DNA from: Zobellella taiwanensis
GTDB taxonomy: Bacteria > Pseudomonadota > Gammaproteobacteria > Enterobacterales > Aeromonadaceae
Reading direction: 5' to 3'
NCBI RefSeq assembly: GCF_003012795.1
Contig: NZ_PXYH01000007.1
Location: 62,001 to 126,000, forward strand
DNA: 64,000 bases
Made by a program: the position numbers and the translations under genes
The notes under the pieces: generated by a model
The model's database searches: none
The model's input: only the letters and a program-made list of their open reading frames with translations
What the model was told of the DNA's origin: nothing
Shown here: piece after piece, positions 26,849 to 35,026 of the stretch
Layout of the letters: each line of letters begins with the position of its first letter
Position numbering within the stretch: the first letter of the stretch is position 1

Positions 26849-27637
26849 TTACAGCTGCTGGTTCACGTAAGCCAGCATCTGATCCACGGTGGAGATCACC
26901 TTGGAGTTCATTTCATACACTCGCTGGGCCTGGATCAGGTTGACCAGCTCTTCGGTCACGTTGACGTTGGAGGTTTCCAGCATGCCCTGCTTGACGGTGC
27001 CCAGGCCATCGGCCCCGGCAATGCCCTGCAGCGGCGCGCCGCTGGACTGGGTTTCCAGGTAGAGGTTTTCGCCCTTGGGCTGCAGGCCGGCGGGGTTGAC
27101 GAAGTCGGTCACGATAATCTGGCCGATCACCTGGGCTTCGGCCTGGCCGGCCAGCTGCACCGACACCTCGCCGTTGGTGGCCACGCTGATGCTCTGGGCA
27201 TTTTCGGGGATCTGCATTTCCGGCTGCAGCGGATAACCGTTGCCGGAAGTGACGATAACCCCTTCGTCGTTGAGCGCGAACTGGCCGTTGCGGGTATAGC
27301 CGATGTTGCCGTCCGGCAGCAGTACCTCGAAAAAGCCGCGTCCGTCGAGCATCACATCGAGGGCATTGTCGGTGGTCTGCACGCTGCCCTGGGTAAAGGT
27401 TTTCTGGGTGGCCACCACCTTGGAGCCGGCGCCCAGCATCAGCCCCGAGGGCAGGTCGGTGTCGGCCGTGGCCCGGCCGCCGGGCTGGTGGATATTCTGG
27501 TACAGCAGATCCTCGAAAATGGCCCGCCCCTTCTTGAACCCCACCGTGCTGGCGTTGGCCAGGTTGTTGGAGGTGACCGAAATATTGGTTTGCTGGGCGT
27601 CGAGGCCGGTTTTGCTAATCCACAATGCAGGGTTCAT
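26849..27637 (-). CDS. flgG: Flagellar distal rod protein FlgG
   Basis: Main subunit of the distal rod, joining the proximal rod to the hook. 262 aa, near the 260 aa of E. coli FlgG. It begins with ALWISKTGLDAQQTNISV and NNLANASTVGFKKGRA, the rod/hook N-terminal signature, and ends with VTEELVNLIQAQRVYEMNSK and STVDQMLAYVNQQL. It is 11 bases downstream of flgF in the same operon and is secreted without a signal peptide by the flagellar type III apparatus. Confidence 0.98.
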   Translation of the reverse strand: MNPALWISKTGLDAQQTNISVTSNNLANASTVGFKKGRAIFEDLLYQNIHQPGGRATADTDLPSGLMLGAGSKVVATQKTFTQGSVQTTDNALDVMLDGRGFFEVLLPDGNIGYTRNGQFALNDEGVIVTSGNGYPLQPEMQIPENAQSISVATNGEVSVQLAGQAEAQVIGQIIVTDFVNPAGLQPKGENLYLETQSSGAPLQGIAGADGLGTVKQGMLETSNVNVTEELVNLIQAQRVYEMNSKVISTVDQMLAYVNQQL

Positions 27638-27648
27638 CTTGTTCTCCT

Positions 27649-28395
27649 TTAACTCATGCGCAGCAGCTGGGCATGGGCTTTGTCATTCTCTTCGGCGTGG
27701 CTCATCATCTTGAGCTGGGTTTCGAAACGCCGCTGCAAATCGATCAGGTGGGTCATCTCGGCAATCGGATTGACATTGCTGCCTTCCAGCGCGCCGGCAA
27801 TCAGTTCGACCTCGGCGGAAGGCGCCTCCACCGCACCGTCCTTGCGGCGGAACAGGCCATCCAGGCCCTTTTCGATCTCGTCGAGCGCCGGGTTGACGGT
27901 TTTAATGCGCTGCAGCTCCTCGCCGCCGTTGGCCGGCTCGCCCTCCAGGCGCGCAAAAATGGTGCCGTCCTTGTTGATTTCAAGCTTTTCCAGCGGCAGC
28001 GGCAGGAAAATCGGCGCGCCGCCGTCATCCAGTACATTGAGCCCGGTATTGGTCTGCAGCAGGCCCTCGGGGGATACCCGCAGGCTGCCGAAACGGGTGT
28101 AGGCCTCGGAGCCGTCCTTCGATTCCACCGCCAGCCAGCCGTCGCCGGCAACGGCGACGTCAAGTTCCCGACCCGTGGTCTGTATGGGGCCGGCGGCAAA
28201 GTTTTGCCCCGGTCTTTCCGCCATGGCAAACACCCGGGTCGGCAGCCCTTCGCCAAAGGCCTGCATGGAACGCGCCTGCTCCAGGTCGGCCCGAAAGCCG
28301 GTGGTATTGGCGTTGGCCAGGTTGTTGGCCCGCAGCGCCACGCTGTGCATGTTTTCCTTGGCGCCCGACATGGCGATATAAAGCAGGTGATCCAT
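27649..28395 (-). CDS. flgF: Flagellar proximal rod protein FlgF
   Basis: Proximal rod subunit of 248 aa (251 in E. coli). It has the N-terminal NNLANANTTGFRADLEQ signature, the DGWLAVESKDGSEAYTR core and the C-terminal NPIAEMTHLIDLQRRFETQL. It is the first gene of the flgF-G-H-I-J-K-L run and is preceded by a near-consensus sigma-54 promoter (28436-28451) about 40 bases upstream, so it opens a separate transcription unit from flgB-E. Confidence 0.97.
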   Translation of the reverse strand: MDHLLYIAMSGAKENMHSVALRANNLANANTTGFRADLEQARSMQAFGEGLPTRVFAMAERPGQNFAAGPIQTTGRELDVAVAGDGWLAVESKDGSEAYTRFGSLRVSPEGLLQTNTGLNVLDDGGAPIFLPLPLEKLEINKDGTIFARLEGEPANGGEELQRIKTVNPALDEIEKGLDGLFRRKDGAVEAPSAEVELIAGALEGSNVNPIAEMTHLIDLQRRFETQLKMMSHAEENDKAHAQLLRMS

Positions 28396-28435
28396 TTCAG
28401 CTCCGTGATTGGCCGAGTGGTAATGGCGGGATTAA

Positions 28436-28451
28436 TGCAAAATTGGTGCCA
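28436..28451 (-). promoter_or_regulatory. Sigma-54 promoter of the flgF-flgL unit
   Basis: Read on the minus strand the sequence is TGGCAC-CAATT-TTGCA, a full match to the -24/-12 elements. It lies 41 bases upstream of the flgF start codon. Class II/III flagellar genes in polar-flagellate gammaproteobacteria use RpoN with FlrA/FlrC-type activators, which fits. Confidence 0.85.
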
Positions 28452-28496
28452 GCACAAGAAACAGCAGTACGGTTGCACTCCGCCGACACGCTACAA

Positions 28497-28582
28497 GCCC
28501 CTCCCTGGGGCGCTCGAAAATGCCATCCTTGGCATTTTATGGTCGGCTACGGCAATCCCCACTGCTGTTTCGGGCAATCCCG
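28497..28582. repeat. Cluster of hairpins between flgF and flgE
   Basis: Three stem-loops in a row: GCCCC/GGGGC (28497-28512), AAAATGCCA-TCCT-TGGCATTTT (28518-28539) and CGGG-CAAT-CCCG (28571-28582). They lie upstream of the sigma-54 promoter of flgF and downstream of the flgE terminator, so the stretch is probably not in either flagellar transcript. Its role is unknown. Confidence 0.6.
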
Positions 28583-28607
28583 AGATAGCCTGTATCAGTA
28601 AAACCAT

Positions 28608-28638
28608 GAAAAAACCCGGGTTTTCGGTCCCGGGCTTT
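28608..28638 (-). terminator. Rho-independent terminator after flgE
   Basis: On the minus strand GCCCGGG pairs with CCCGGG across an ACCGAAAA loop and is followed by TTTTTT. It is about 40 bases beyond the flgE stop and would end the flgB-flgE transcript. Confidence 0.75.
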
Positions 28639-28639
28639 T

Positions 28640-28671
28640 CTTCCAGCTTCAAGCTTCCGGCTTTCAGCTTG
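28640..28671. repeat. Short AGCTTC-type repeat after flgE
   Basis: Alternating CTTCCAGC / TTCAAGC units end just before the flgE stop codon. It shares 15 identical bases with the repeat after flgH. Confidence 0.65.
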
Positions 28672-28673
28672 TA

Positions 28674-30755
28674 TTAACGGATTTGCAGTATGCTCTGCTG
28701 CAGTGTGCTGTTCACCTCCAGCGCCCGGGAGTTGGCCTGGAAGTTGCGCTGAGCAGTAATCAGGTCCACCAGTTCACTGGTCAGATTGATGTTGGACTGC
28801 TCCAACGTAGCTGACAGTATGAGGCCATTAGGCCCTTCATTAGGCTTACCAGCGACAGGCTCACCCGACTCCCGTGTCGGGATCCATCCTGAACCACCAA
28901 CCGAGCGCAGGCCTTGCTCATTGGTAACCCGAGCCACCGCAACACGCCCCAGATACTCTTTACTGGCGTTGCTGTAACTGGCCACTACCAGACCGTCCTC
29001 GTTGATATCCAGTGAGGTCAGATAACCAACCGTATTACCATCCTGCTCCATTGCCAGTACCTCAAAGGGGCTGACATATTGCGTGAGCACATCAAATGAA
29101 AGAGTAAATTGTTGGGAAGGATCAGCCCCGTCAGCCGGTATACCGGCATTTTCCAGACTTTCTGTTTGCAGCGGGTCCACACTGAAAGTAGGGTTACCTC
29201 CCTTGTTATCGAAGGTTACGACAAAACCTTCAACCTGATGATCCAGCCGCTTGGAAGTGTCCAGAGGATTGGGGTAAGTAACTGTTGTATCAGCACCGCC
29301 CCCCGGCACACTGATCGGCTTACCATCTATGGTCAGGATCGCATTCCAGCTATTCTCAGGTATGCCTCTCTTGGTCAGATACATGGTCGCCTGACGCGGC
29401 TGCCCCAGAGAATCATAGATAGTGATAGTCGTACTGTTACTAAAAGTTTTGCTATCGGTAATATCAAGAACTGCGTCATTTCCCGCCACGCTGCTGTTAT
29501 TGGCCAGGCCGAGTTCAGCAAGCAAATCAGACTGTGAAGGCATGCCAGTAGTATCAGCCGACAATATCAGACTGGACTCACCACCTTGACTTTGGGACGT
29601 AATGGAAAGCTGGCCTTTAGCATCCAGTGCTACGGCTACCTTTTTCTCATAAGGGGCAAGAGCATTATTAATTTTATTTTCAATATCCTTTAACATGCCA
29701 TCCAAACCATTGGCATTACTCTGGTAATTTTTATCCAGAGTCACTGCCACATTGGGTGTGCCATCGACGCTGATATTGAAGGTCAGGTTGTTGGTGCTGT
29801 AATCCTTGGTACCGTTATTAACCCACTGACTGTTTATACCACCACCCAGCTCTGGGGGGAAACTCACGTCAATATAAGCGCCTTCACCCTTGGTTCGTGA
29901 AGCAATCTGCAGCTTACCACTTGCATCGGTCGCTAACGCTATCTGACCAGCCTGAGGGGCTGTATTTTTTAACGCCTGATTAATGGCAGTTTCTACCTGC
30001 GACAGGGTACTATAGTTACCTTCCGGCAGTGTGACGGTAACTCTTGACGGCTGACTCTCTCCCTGCCACGGACGATAGTTGGCAGCGGTCACCTCTAATG
30101 CAACTCCCCCAGTAGCAATGGTCAGCGGAAAATTAACCGCTGCGTCTGTAGTGACACTGGCCGAACTCTGGCGATTGGGCTGCAATGCCTGAGTTCCCGC
30201 CAAAACAGCAGAAGTGCCGGAAGAGGTAAGATATTGACTACCCTTGTCCAGGTTCATACTGGTAGTGATATTTCGGGTAGCTTCTGGCGCACCTGCCGCC
30301 TGAGGGATCCGTAACGGTTTGGTCTCTCCCAGCCCCAGGTTACTTACTCCTCCGGTCTGGGAATCCACATCATATACCCGTAGATACTGACCTTGAGAGT
30401 TGGTCACATAATTTTGATTATTAAGCTTGAAGGCTCCGGCGCGGGTTAATGTATATTTACTGCTGTTGAGTTCGTCCCCTACTATAAAAAAACCCCTGCC
30501 ACTGATTCGCATATCGAGGGGGTTATTAGTATAGAGCGAAGCGCCTTCATGAAACTGTTGGCTCACTGCTGAAGTTTGCACGCCATTACCAGTTTGAGTT
30601 TTTGCATTTGCTAATATCGAGTTAGAGTAAAGATCAGAAAACTCAGCCTTTGACCCCTTAAAACCATAAGTATTAACGTTGGCGATATTATTGGCTGTGA
30701 CATCCAGATCTTTCTGGGCAGCATTAATACCGGTGAGCGCAATATTAAACGACAT
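28674..30755 (-). CDS. flgE: Flagellar hook protein FlgE, enlarged
   Basis: Hook subunit that forms the universal joint between rod and filament. The ends are canonical: N-terminal SFNIALTGINAAQKDLDV and NNIANVNTYGFKGSKAEF, C-terminal SNINLTSELVDLITAQRNF and EVNSTLQQSILQIR. At 693 aa it is far longer than E. coli FlgE (402); the excess is in the central exposed domains. Base composition is distinctive: from about 28800 to the start of the gene it is much AT-richer than the neighbours (17 G/C in the 60 bases from 29641, against 44 in the 60 from 27001 in flgG), while the last 125 bases, coding the conserved C terminus, are GC-rich. It is last in the flgBCDE unit. Confidence 0.96.
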   Translation of the reverse strand: MSFNIALTGINAAQKDLDVTANNIANVNTYGFKGSKAEFSDLYSNSILANAKTQTGNGVQTSAVSQQFHEGASLYTNNPLDMRISGRGFFIVGDELNSSKYTLTRAGAFKLNNQNYVTNSQGQYLRVYDVDSQTGGVSNLGLGETKPLRIPQAAGAPEATRNITTSMNLDKGSQYLTSSGTSAVLAGTQALQPNRQSSASVTTDAAVNFPLTIATGGVALEVTAANYRPWQGESQPSRVTVTLPEGNYSTLSQVETAINQALKNTAPQAGQIALATDASGKLQIASRTKGEGAYIDVSFPPELGGGINSQWVNNGTKDYSTNNLTFNISVDGTPNVAVTLDKNYQSNANGLDGMLKDIENKINNALAPYEKKVAVALDAKGQLSITSQSQGGESSLILSADTTGMPSQSDLLAELGLANNSSVAGNDAVLDITDSKTFSNSTTITIYDSLGQPRQATMYLTKRGIPENSWNAILTIDGKPISVPGGGADTTVTYPNPLDTSKRLDHQVEGFVVTFDNKGGNPTFSVDPLQTESLENAGIPADGADPSQQFTLSFDVLTQYVSPFEVLAMEQDGNTVGYLTSLDINEDGLVVASYSNASKEYLGRVAVARVTNEQGLRSVGGSGWIPTRESGEPVAGKPNEGPNGLILSATLEQSNINLTSELVDLITAQRNFQANSRALEVNSTLQQSILQIR

Positions 30756-30767
30756 AATTTATTTTCC

Positions 30768-31451
30768 TCACGCAGACGTTCCGCCAGCTATTTCAAGAAC
30801 CTTGTCAAGGGGCACACCGCCCATACCCACAACATTAACCAGATTAGGATTGGTTCCATTACCCAGGGTCACACTGCTGACCTTGCCAAAAACCAACGCA
30901 TTCAACTCAGTACCAGTACCATTGACCAGTCCGTTTACTTTAAATTTGTAATTCCCTGACTTGAGCGCTTCACCGTTATTGTCCAACCCATCCCAGGCAA
31001 AGGGAACATTGCCTTTATGTGGCCCGGCCAGATTAAGTGTGCGTACCGTCTGTCCCACTTCATTTTCTATTGTTATGGTTAGATTACCGACCCCGGAACC
31101 GGCTACAATCACCCCATCAACCGGCGCTTTGCCATCCCAATGACCCGTATTGACCGGCAACAGCACTCGCTGTCCCACCAGACTGGATGCTTGCAGAGCC
31201 TGACTGGAAGTCATAACCGAATTAAGACTGGCTATCTGCTTGGTCATGGAAGCAATGCCTTCTGAGGTAGAAAAAGCAGTCATCTGGCTGATCATCTCGG
31301 CATTATCAGCCGGCTTGAATGGATCTTGATAAGCCAGTTGTTGAGTCAACAGCTGAAAGAAGTCTTCCTGTTTTAGCTGCTGATCTTTGGGCGTTCCCAA
31401 ATCAACGGGTTCGGTTTCCCGCAATCCATTAATATATCCGGGTATATTCAT
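30768..31451 (-). CDS. flgD: Flagellar hook cap/scaffold protein FlgD
   Basis: Hook assembly scaffold that caps the growing hook and is discarded afterwards. 227 aa (231 in E. coli). It has the N-terminal QEDFFQLLTQQLAYQDPFKP motif, then NAEMISQMTAFSTSEGI, and the C-terminal FLG-type beta domain with FAWDGLDNNGEALKSGNY. Like flgE just downstream, it is AT-richer than the rest of the window, and the change back to high GC happens at the flgD/flgC boundary. This suggests that flgD and flgE came in together. Confidence 0.95.
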   Translation of the reverse strand: MNIPGYINGLRETEPVDLGTPKDQQLKQEDFFQLLTQQLAYQDPFKPADNAEMISQMTAFSTSEGIASMTKQIASLNSVMTSSQALQASSLVGQRVLLPVNTGHWDGKAPVDGVIVAGSGVGNLTITIENEVGQTVRTLNLAGPHKGNVPFAWDGLDNNGEALKSGNYKFKVNGLVNGTGTELNALVFGKVSSVTLGNGTNPNLVNVVGMGGVPLDKVLEIAGGTSA

Positions 31452-31454
31452 TTA

Positions 31455-31874
31455 TCACCCCTTGCCCAGCCGCAGGGTCTGCTGCAGCATCTGCTTGGCG
31501 GCATCGGCCACCTGCACATTGGTCTGGTAGTTGCGCGAGGCGCTGAGCATGTCGGTCATCTCTTCCACCACGTTGACGTTGGGTTTGTAGATGAAGCCTT
31601 CCGCGTCCGCCATCGGATGATCCGGGCTGAATTCCTTTTGCAACGGCTTGTTGGTTTCCACGACACCCAGGATTTTGACGCCGACGCTTTCCTGACGGTC
31701 GGACAGGGCCCGGTCCAGGTCGGCGGCGAACACCGGCTTGCGGGCACGGTAGGTCTGGTCGATGCTGGAGCTGACGCTGTCGGCGTTGGCCAGGTTACTG
31801 GCGGTGGTGTTGAGCCGGACCGACTGGGCGCTCATGGCGCTGCCGGAAATATCGAATACCTTAAAAAGGCTCAC
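31455..31874 (-). CDS. flgC: Flagellar proximal rod protein FlgC
   Basis: Proximal rod subunit of 139 aa. It has the rod signature ([20 protein letters not shown], then ADSVSS) and the C-terminal [20 protein letters not shown] and [16 protein letters not shown]. It overlaps flgB by four bases (ATGA) and precedes flgD by three, so it is tightly operonic. Composition is typical of the GC-rich surroundings. Confidence 0.97.
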   Translation of the reverse strand: MSLFKVFDISGSAMSAQSVRLNTTASNLANADSVSSSIDQTYRARKPVFAADLDRALSDRQESVGVKILGVVETNKPLQKEFSPDHPMADAEGFIYKPNVNVVEEMTDMLSASRNYQTNVQVADAAKQMLQQTLRLGKG

Positions 31875-32272
31875 ATCGAGTCTCCTTTGATGGCCTTCAG
31901 CAAACCGGAAATCTTGCTGTTGAGAAACTCCAGGGACGCCTGGTACTGGAGGGCGTTTTCCATGTAGTTATTGCGCTCGGTCTGTGCGTCCACGGTATTG
32001 CCGTCCCCGGTATCGGGCTGGTTGGGCACCCGGTACTGGACGGTGCCGGGCGGCGCCAGTTCAACGGCGAAGTGCTGCAGATGGGTGCGGCTCAGGGAAA
32101 AGTTCTGGTTGTTCTGGGCATGGCTCAACGCCGCCTGGAAGTCCATGTCCTTGGCCTTGTAGCCCGGGGTATCGGCATTCGCCAGGTTGCCGGCCAGCAG
32201 CTCGGCCCGCTCGGAGCGGGCCACCAGAGCATGCTGGTGCACACCAAACGCCTTGTCGAAAGAAATCGCCAC
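31871..32272 (-). CDS. flgB: Flagellar proximal rod protein FlgB
   Basis: First rod subunit, 133 aa (138 in E. coli). Signature features are [20 protein letters not shown] followed by [14 protein letters not shown], and [20 protein letters not shown] near the C terminus. It is the first gene of flgB-C-D-E. A sigma-54 promoter lies 47 bases upstream, placed in the short gap after cheR. Confidence 0.97.
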   Translation of the reverse strand: MAISFDKAFGVHQHALVARSERAELLAGNLANADTPGYKAKDMDFQAALSHAQNNQNFSLSRTHLQHFAVELAPPGTVQYRVPNQPDTGDGNTVDAQTERNNYMENALQYQASLEFLNSKISGLLKAIKGDSM

Positions 32273-32318
32273 CCGGCACCTCCTGCTTTAGTCCTGATTC
32301 AATTGACAGCCAAGACAA

Positions 32319-32334
32319 AGCAAAACACGTGCCA
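32319..32334 (-). promoter_or_regulatory. Sigma-54 promoter of flgBCDE
   Basis: On the minus strand the sequence is TGGCAC-GTGTT-TTGC, an exact match to the -24/-12 consensus. It lies between the cheR stop (32338) and the flgB start (32272), with a leader of about 40 bases. Confidence 0.85.
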
Positions 32335-32337
32335 GAG

Positions 32338-33159
32338 TTACTTGAGGCGATAGATGATGCCCGGGCTGCACCGGACCATCTCGAACTTGTCGGACAGCCC
32401 GGTAAGGGACTCGGACGCACCAAGCAGCAGGTACCCGCCCGGATTAAGGGCGCCGGCAAACTGGTTGAGGATTTTCGATTTATTCTCGGGAGAGAAGTAA
32501 ATCAATACGTTACGACAAAAAATCAGGTCGAATTTGCCAAGGGCGGCATAGCTGTCGAGCAGGTTGAAGGAACGGAAGCTGACCATGTTCCTCACGCTCG
32601 CCTGCAATTGCATCTTGCCGTCGGCCAGGGGGGTGAAAAAGCGGCTGCGCCGTTCCGGCGACAGCCCCCGGGCCAGGGAAAGGCTGTCGTACACCCCCTG
32701 CTTGCACTGCTCCAGCATGCTGCTGGAAATGTCGGTGGCAAGAATTTGCAGCCCCGGCAAGGAGCCCGGCCGCTTGGCCAGGTATTCCTGGGCAATCATG
32801 GCGATGGAATAGGGCTCCTGGCCGGAAGAACAGGCGGCAGACCAGATTTTGAGGGTTTTGCCCGGCCGGGCCAGTTCGGGCAGCAGCCGTTCGGCCAGCA
32901 GGGTAAAGGGATAGATATCCCTGAACCAGAGGGTTTCGTTGGTGGTCATGGCGTCGATGACGGCGGTTTTCAGCTCCCGTTCCCGCAATTGCATGGAGCG
33001 GTTGAGCAGCTCGCCGAGAGACTCGATGCCAAAACGGCCCAGCAGCGGTGACAGCCGGCTCTTGACCAGGTACTGCTTGCTTTCGCCCAGCACGATACCG
33101 GTGTGGGTCTCGAGAAACTGGCAGAACACCCTGTACTGCTCATCGGTAAAATTTTTCAT
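32338..33159 (-). CDS. cheR: Chemotaxis protein methyltransferase CheR
   Basis: SAM-dependent enzyme that methylates glutamates of chemoreceptors for adaptation. 273 aa with the N-terminal helical domain (YLVKSRLSPLLGRFGI), the SAM-binding core (IWSAACSSGQEPYSIAM) and the C-terminal FDLIFCRNVLIYF motif and LLGASESLTGL. It follows cheV by 19 bases, and the pair sits directly upstream of flgB, as in Vibrio. No C-terminal pentapeptide-binding tether other than the standard beta subdomain was noted. Confidence 0.96.
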   Translation of the reverse strand: MKNFTDEQYRVFCQFLETHTGIVLGESKQYLVKSRLSPLLGRFGIESLGELLNRSMQLRERELKTAVIDAMTTNETLWFRDIYPFTLLAERLLPELARPGKTLKIWSAACSSGQEPYSIAMIAQEYLAKRPGSLPGLQILATDISSSMLEQCKQGVYDSLSLARGLSPERRSRFFTPLADGKMQLQASVRNMVSFRSFNLLDSYAALGKFDLIFCRNVLIYFSPENKSKILNQFAGALNPGGYLLLGASESLTGLSDKFEMVRCSPGIIYRLK

Positions 33160-33178
33160 CCGTGGAATTTACGCCTTG

Positions 33179-34093
33179 TTACAGAGCACTGTTAACGGCC
33201 GATGCCAGCTCGTCCGGATGGAATTTCGCGATAAAGTTGTTGGCGCCCACCTTTTCGACCAGGGCCTTGTTGAACACACCGCTCAGGGAAGTGTGCAGGA
33301 TCACGTGCAAATCCTTGAGCCGGGGATTGCTGCGGATTTCGGCGGTCAGGGTATAGCCGTCCATTTCCGGCATTTCCACGTCGGAGATGACCATGGCCAG
33401 TTGATCGGTGATGGGCCCCTGCTCGGCCATTTCCACCAGCTTGTTGAGGGCCTGCTTGCCGTTCTCGGTGACGATGCACTGCAGGCCCAGGGCTTCCATT
33501 GCCTTCTGGATCTGGCGGCGGGCCACCGAGGAGTCGTCGGCGATCAGGATGGGCTTGTGCTGGCGATCGCCGTGGTGGGACACCTGCTCGATAATGGCGG
33601 AATTGACCCGGGTGCTGGCCGGGGAAATTTCATCGAGGATTTTTTCCACGTCCAGGATTTCCACCAGTTCGCCGTCGATCTCGGTCACCGCCGTCATGTA
33701 ATTGAAACGACCGGCCCCCTTGGGCGGCGGCAGTATGGATTCCCAGTTGACGTTGATGATGCGCTCGACCGAGTTCACCAGAAAGCCCTGCACCGAGCGG
33801 TTGTATTCGGAGATGATGGCGAAGCAGTTCTCGGTGTGCTCGGTGGGCCGGCCCCCCATGGCCTTGCTGAGATCGATAATGGAGATGGTCTGGCCCCGGA
33901 TGCTGGCCACGCCCTTGATCACCGGGTGGCGCTGGGGCAGGCTGGTGAGGTTGGGGCACTGCAGCACTTCCTTGACCTTGAACACATTGATGCCAAATCT
34001 TTGACGGCCATTGAGCTTGAACAGCAGCAGCTCCAGCCGGTTTTGGCCCACGAGTTGCGTTCTTTGGTTTACCGAGTCGAGGATGCCCGCCAT
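33179..34093 (-). CDS. cheV: Chemotaxis protein CheV (CheW-REC fusion)
   Basis: Coupling protein linking receptors to CheA, tuned by phosphorylation. The 304-aa product has an N-terminal CheW domain (about residues 15-160; GINVFKVKEVL, SIRGQTISIIDL, AVTEIDGELVEILDVE) and a C-terminal receiver domain (about 175-300; ILIADDSSVARRQI with the acidic pair, VISDVEMPEMDGY with the phospho-acceptor aspartate, then a lysine in NNFIAKF). It is divergent from flgA and co-directional with cheR. No sigma factor match was found for it. Confidence 0.95.
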   Translation of the reverse strand: MAGILDSVNQRTQLVGQNRLELLLFKLNGRQRFGINVFKVKEVLQCPNLTSLPQRHPVIKGVASIRGQTISIIDLSKAMGGRPTEHTENCFAIISEYNRSVQGFLVNSVERIINVNWESILPPPKGAGRFNYMTAVTEIDGELVEILDVEKILDEISPASTRVNSAIIEQVSHHGDRQHKPILIADDSSVARRQIQKAMEALGLQCIVTENGKQALNKLVEMAEQGPITDQLAMVISDVEMPEMDGYTLTAEIRSNPRLKDLHVILHTSLSGVFNKALVEKVGANNFIAKFHPDELASAVNSAL

Positions 34094-34114
34094 TCAACTA
34101 TCTCCATTACGCCA

Positions 34115-34130
34115 TGGCATGTTTTATGCT
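34115..34130 (+). promoter_or_regulatory. Candidate sigma-54 promoter of flgA
   Basis: TGGCAT-GTTTT-ATGCT has the invariant GG and GC at correct spacing with two mismatches to consensus. It lies about 90 bases upstream of the flgA start. Confidence 0.55.
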
Positions 34131-34218
34131 TGTTTATCGTGCTGTCATTTAGCTTAACACCCGCCGCAGCCAAGTGCCACCAGGCCAGCTTACGCAGTTT
34201 ATCGGCGACGAGGTAGAG

Positions 34219-34956
34219 ATGTTTAAAGGTATTTTTCCGCTCCCCCAAGCATTGTCACATTTTGGCGTACTGCCAAGGTGGCTTTGCCTGATTGCCGCTT
34301 TTCTGTGCTGGCAGCCCGCCGCCCGGGCCCAGTTGTCGGTGCACGACAGCGTGCGCCAGTATGCGGAAGACTATGTCCGCGACTTCGTTCCTCTCGGCGA
34401 ACATGACCGGCTGGAGGTCGAGGCCGCCAGTATAGATACCCGGCTGCAACTGACCGAATGCCTCGGCCAGTTGACCGCCGATATCCGGGGCTCCGGCGAG
34501 GTCAGGCGCAACACCCATGTGCATGTGCAGTGCCACGAAACGCCGGGCTGGAGCCTTTTTGTGCCGGTACGGGTCAAGGTGCTCAAGCCGGTGGTCACCG
34601 CCGCCGACCCGGTGGCGCGCAATACCCTGCTCCAGCCCCAGCACCTGCAGACCAGCTACCAGGACGAAGTCCTGCTGCGCGGCGACGTGTTCAGCAACCC
34701 GGATGATCTTGTCGGCACCCGCAGCAAGCGCGATCTGCGCCCGGGACAGCCGATACTGGCCAGCCAGTTGTGCGTGGTGTGCAAGGGCGACAAGGTGGCC
34801 ATAGTGGCGGAGTCGGGCGGGCTTTCGATCAAGACCGAGGGCACGGCCGAGGAAGACGGCTCCTTCAACGACAGCATCCGGGTGCGCAACAACAACTCGG
34901 GGCGCGAAATCCGGGCCAGGGTCGGCTCGGCCGGGGTGGTCAGGGTCAGCCTGTAA
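34219..34956 (+). CDS. flgA: Flagellar P-ring assembly chaperone FlgA
   Basis: Periplasmic chaperone for FlgI polymerisation into the P ring. The 245-aa product has a signal peptide (about residues 1-34, ending PAARAQ), a region with paired cysteines (TECLGQLTADIRG, VQCHETPGW), and a C-terminal SAF domain (ADPVARNTLLQPQHLQTSY, then DLRPGQPILASQL) ending in NNNSGREIRARVGSAGVV. The ATG at 34219 was chosen because it puts the signal peptide at the N terminus and follows GAGG; the longer frame starting at 34174 lacks one. It is followed after 70 bases by flgM. Confidence 0.93.
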   Translation: MFKGIFPLPQALSHFGVLPRWLCLIAAFLCWQPAARAQLSVHDSVRQYAEDYVRDFVPLGEHDRLEVEAASIDTRLQLTECLGQLTADIRGSGEVRRNTHVHVQCHETPGWSLFVPVRVKVLKPVVTAADPVARNTLLQPQHLQTSYQDEVLLRGDVFSNPDDLVGTRSKRDLRPGQPILASQLCVVCKGDKVAIVAESGGLSIKTEGTAEEDGSFNDSIRVRNNNSGREIRARVGSAGVVRVSL

Positions 34957-34963
34957 TTTCTGC

Positions 34964-34990
34964 TAAAGTTAGCGAAGCGGACGCCGATAA
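34964..34990 (+). promoter_or_regulatory. Sigma-28 (FliA) promoter of flgMN
   Basis: TAAAGTTA, 11 bases, then GCCGATAA: an essentially perfect match to the FliA consensus with optimal spacing. It begins just after the flgA stop and lies 37 bases before the flgM start. A FliA-dependent flgM promoter provides the known feedback in which the anti-sigma factor is made as FliA becomes active. Confidence 0.92.
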
Positions 34991-35026
34991 GGAGTCCATA
35001 CAGCAGCAAATCAGGATTGAAGCATC

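Noticed and set aside
34094-34218. Sigma-54 or sigma-28 promoter for cheV
   Set aside because: The best sigma-54 candidate (TGGCAC...TGCG on the minus strand) is one base short in spacing, and the sigma-28-like CGATAA has its upstream box four bases too close.
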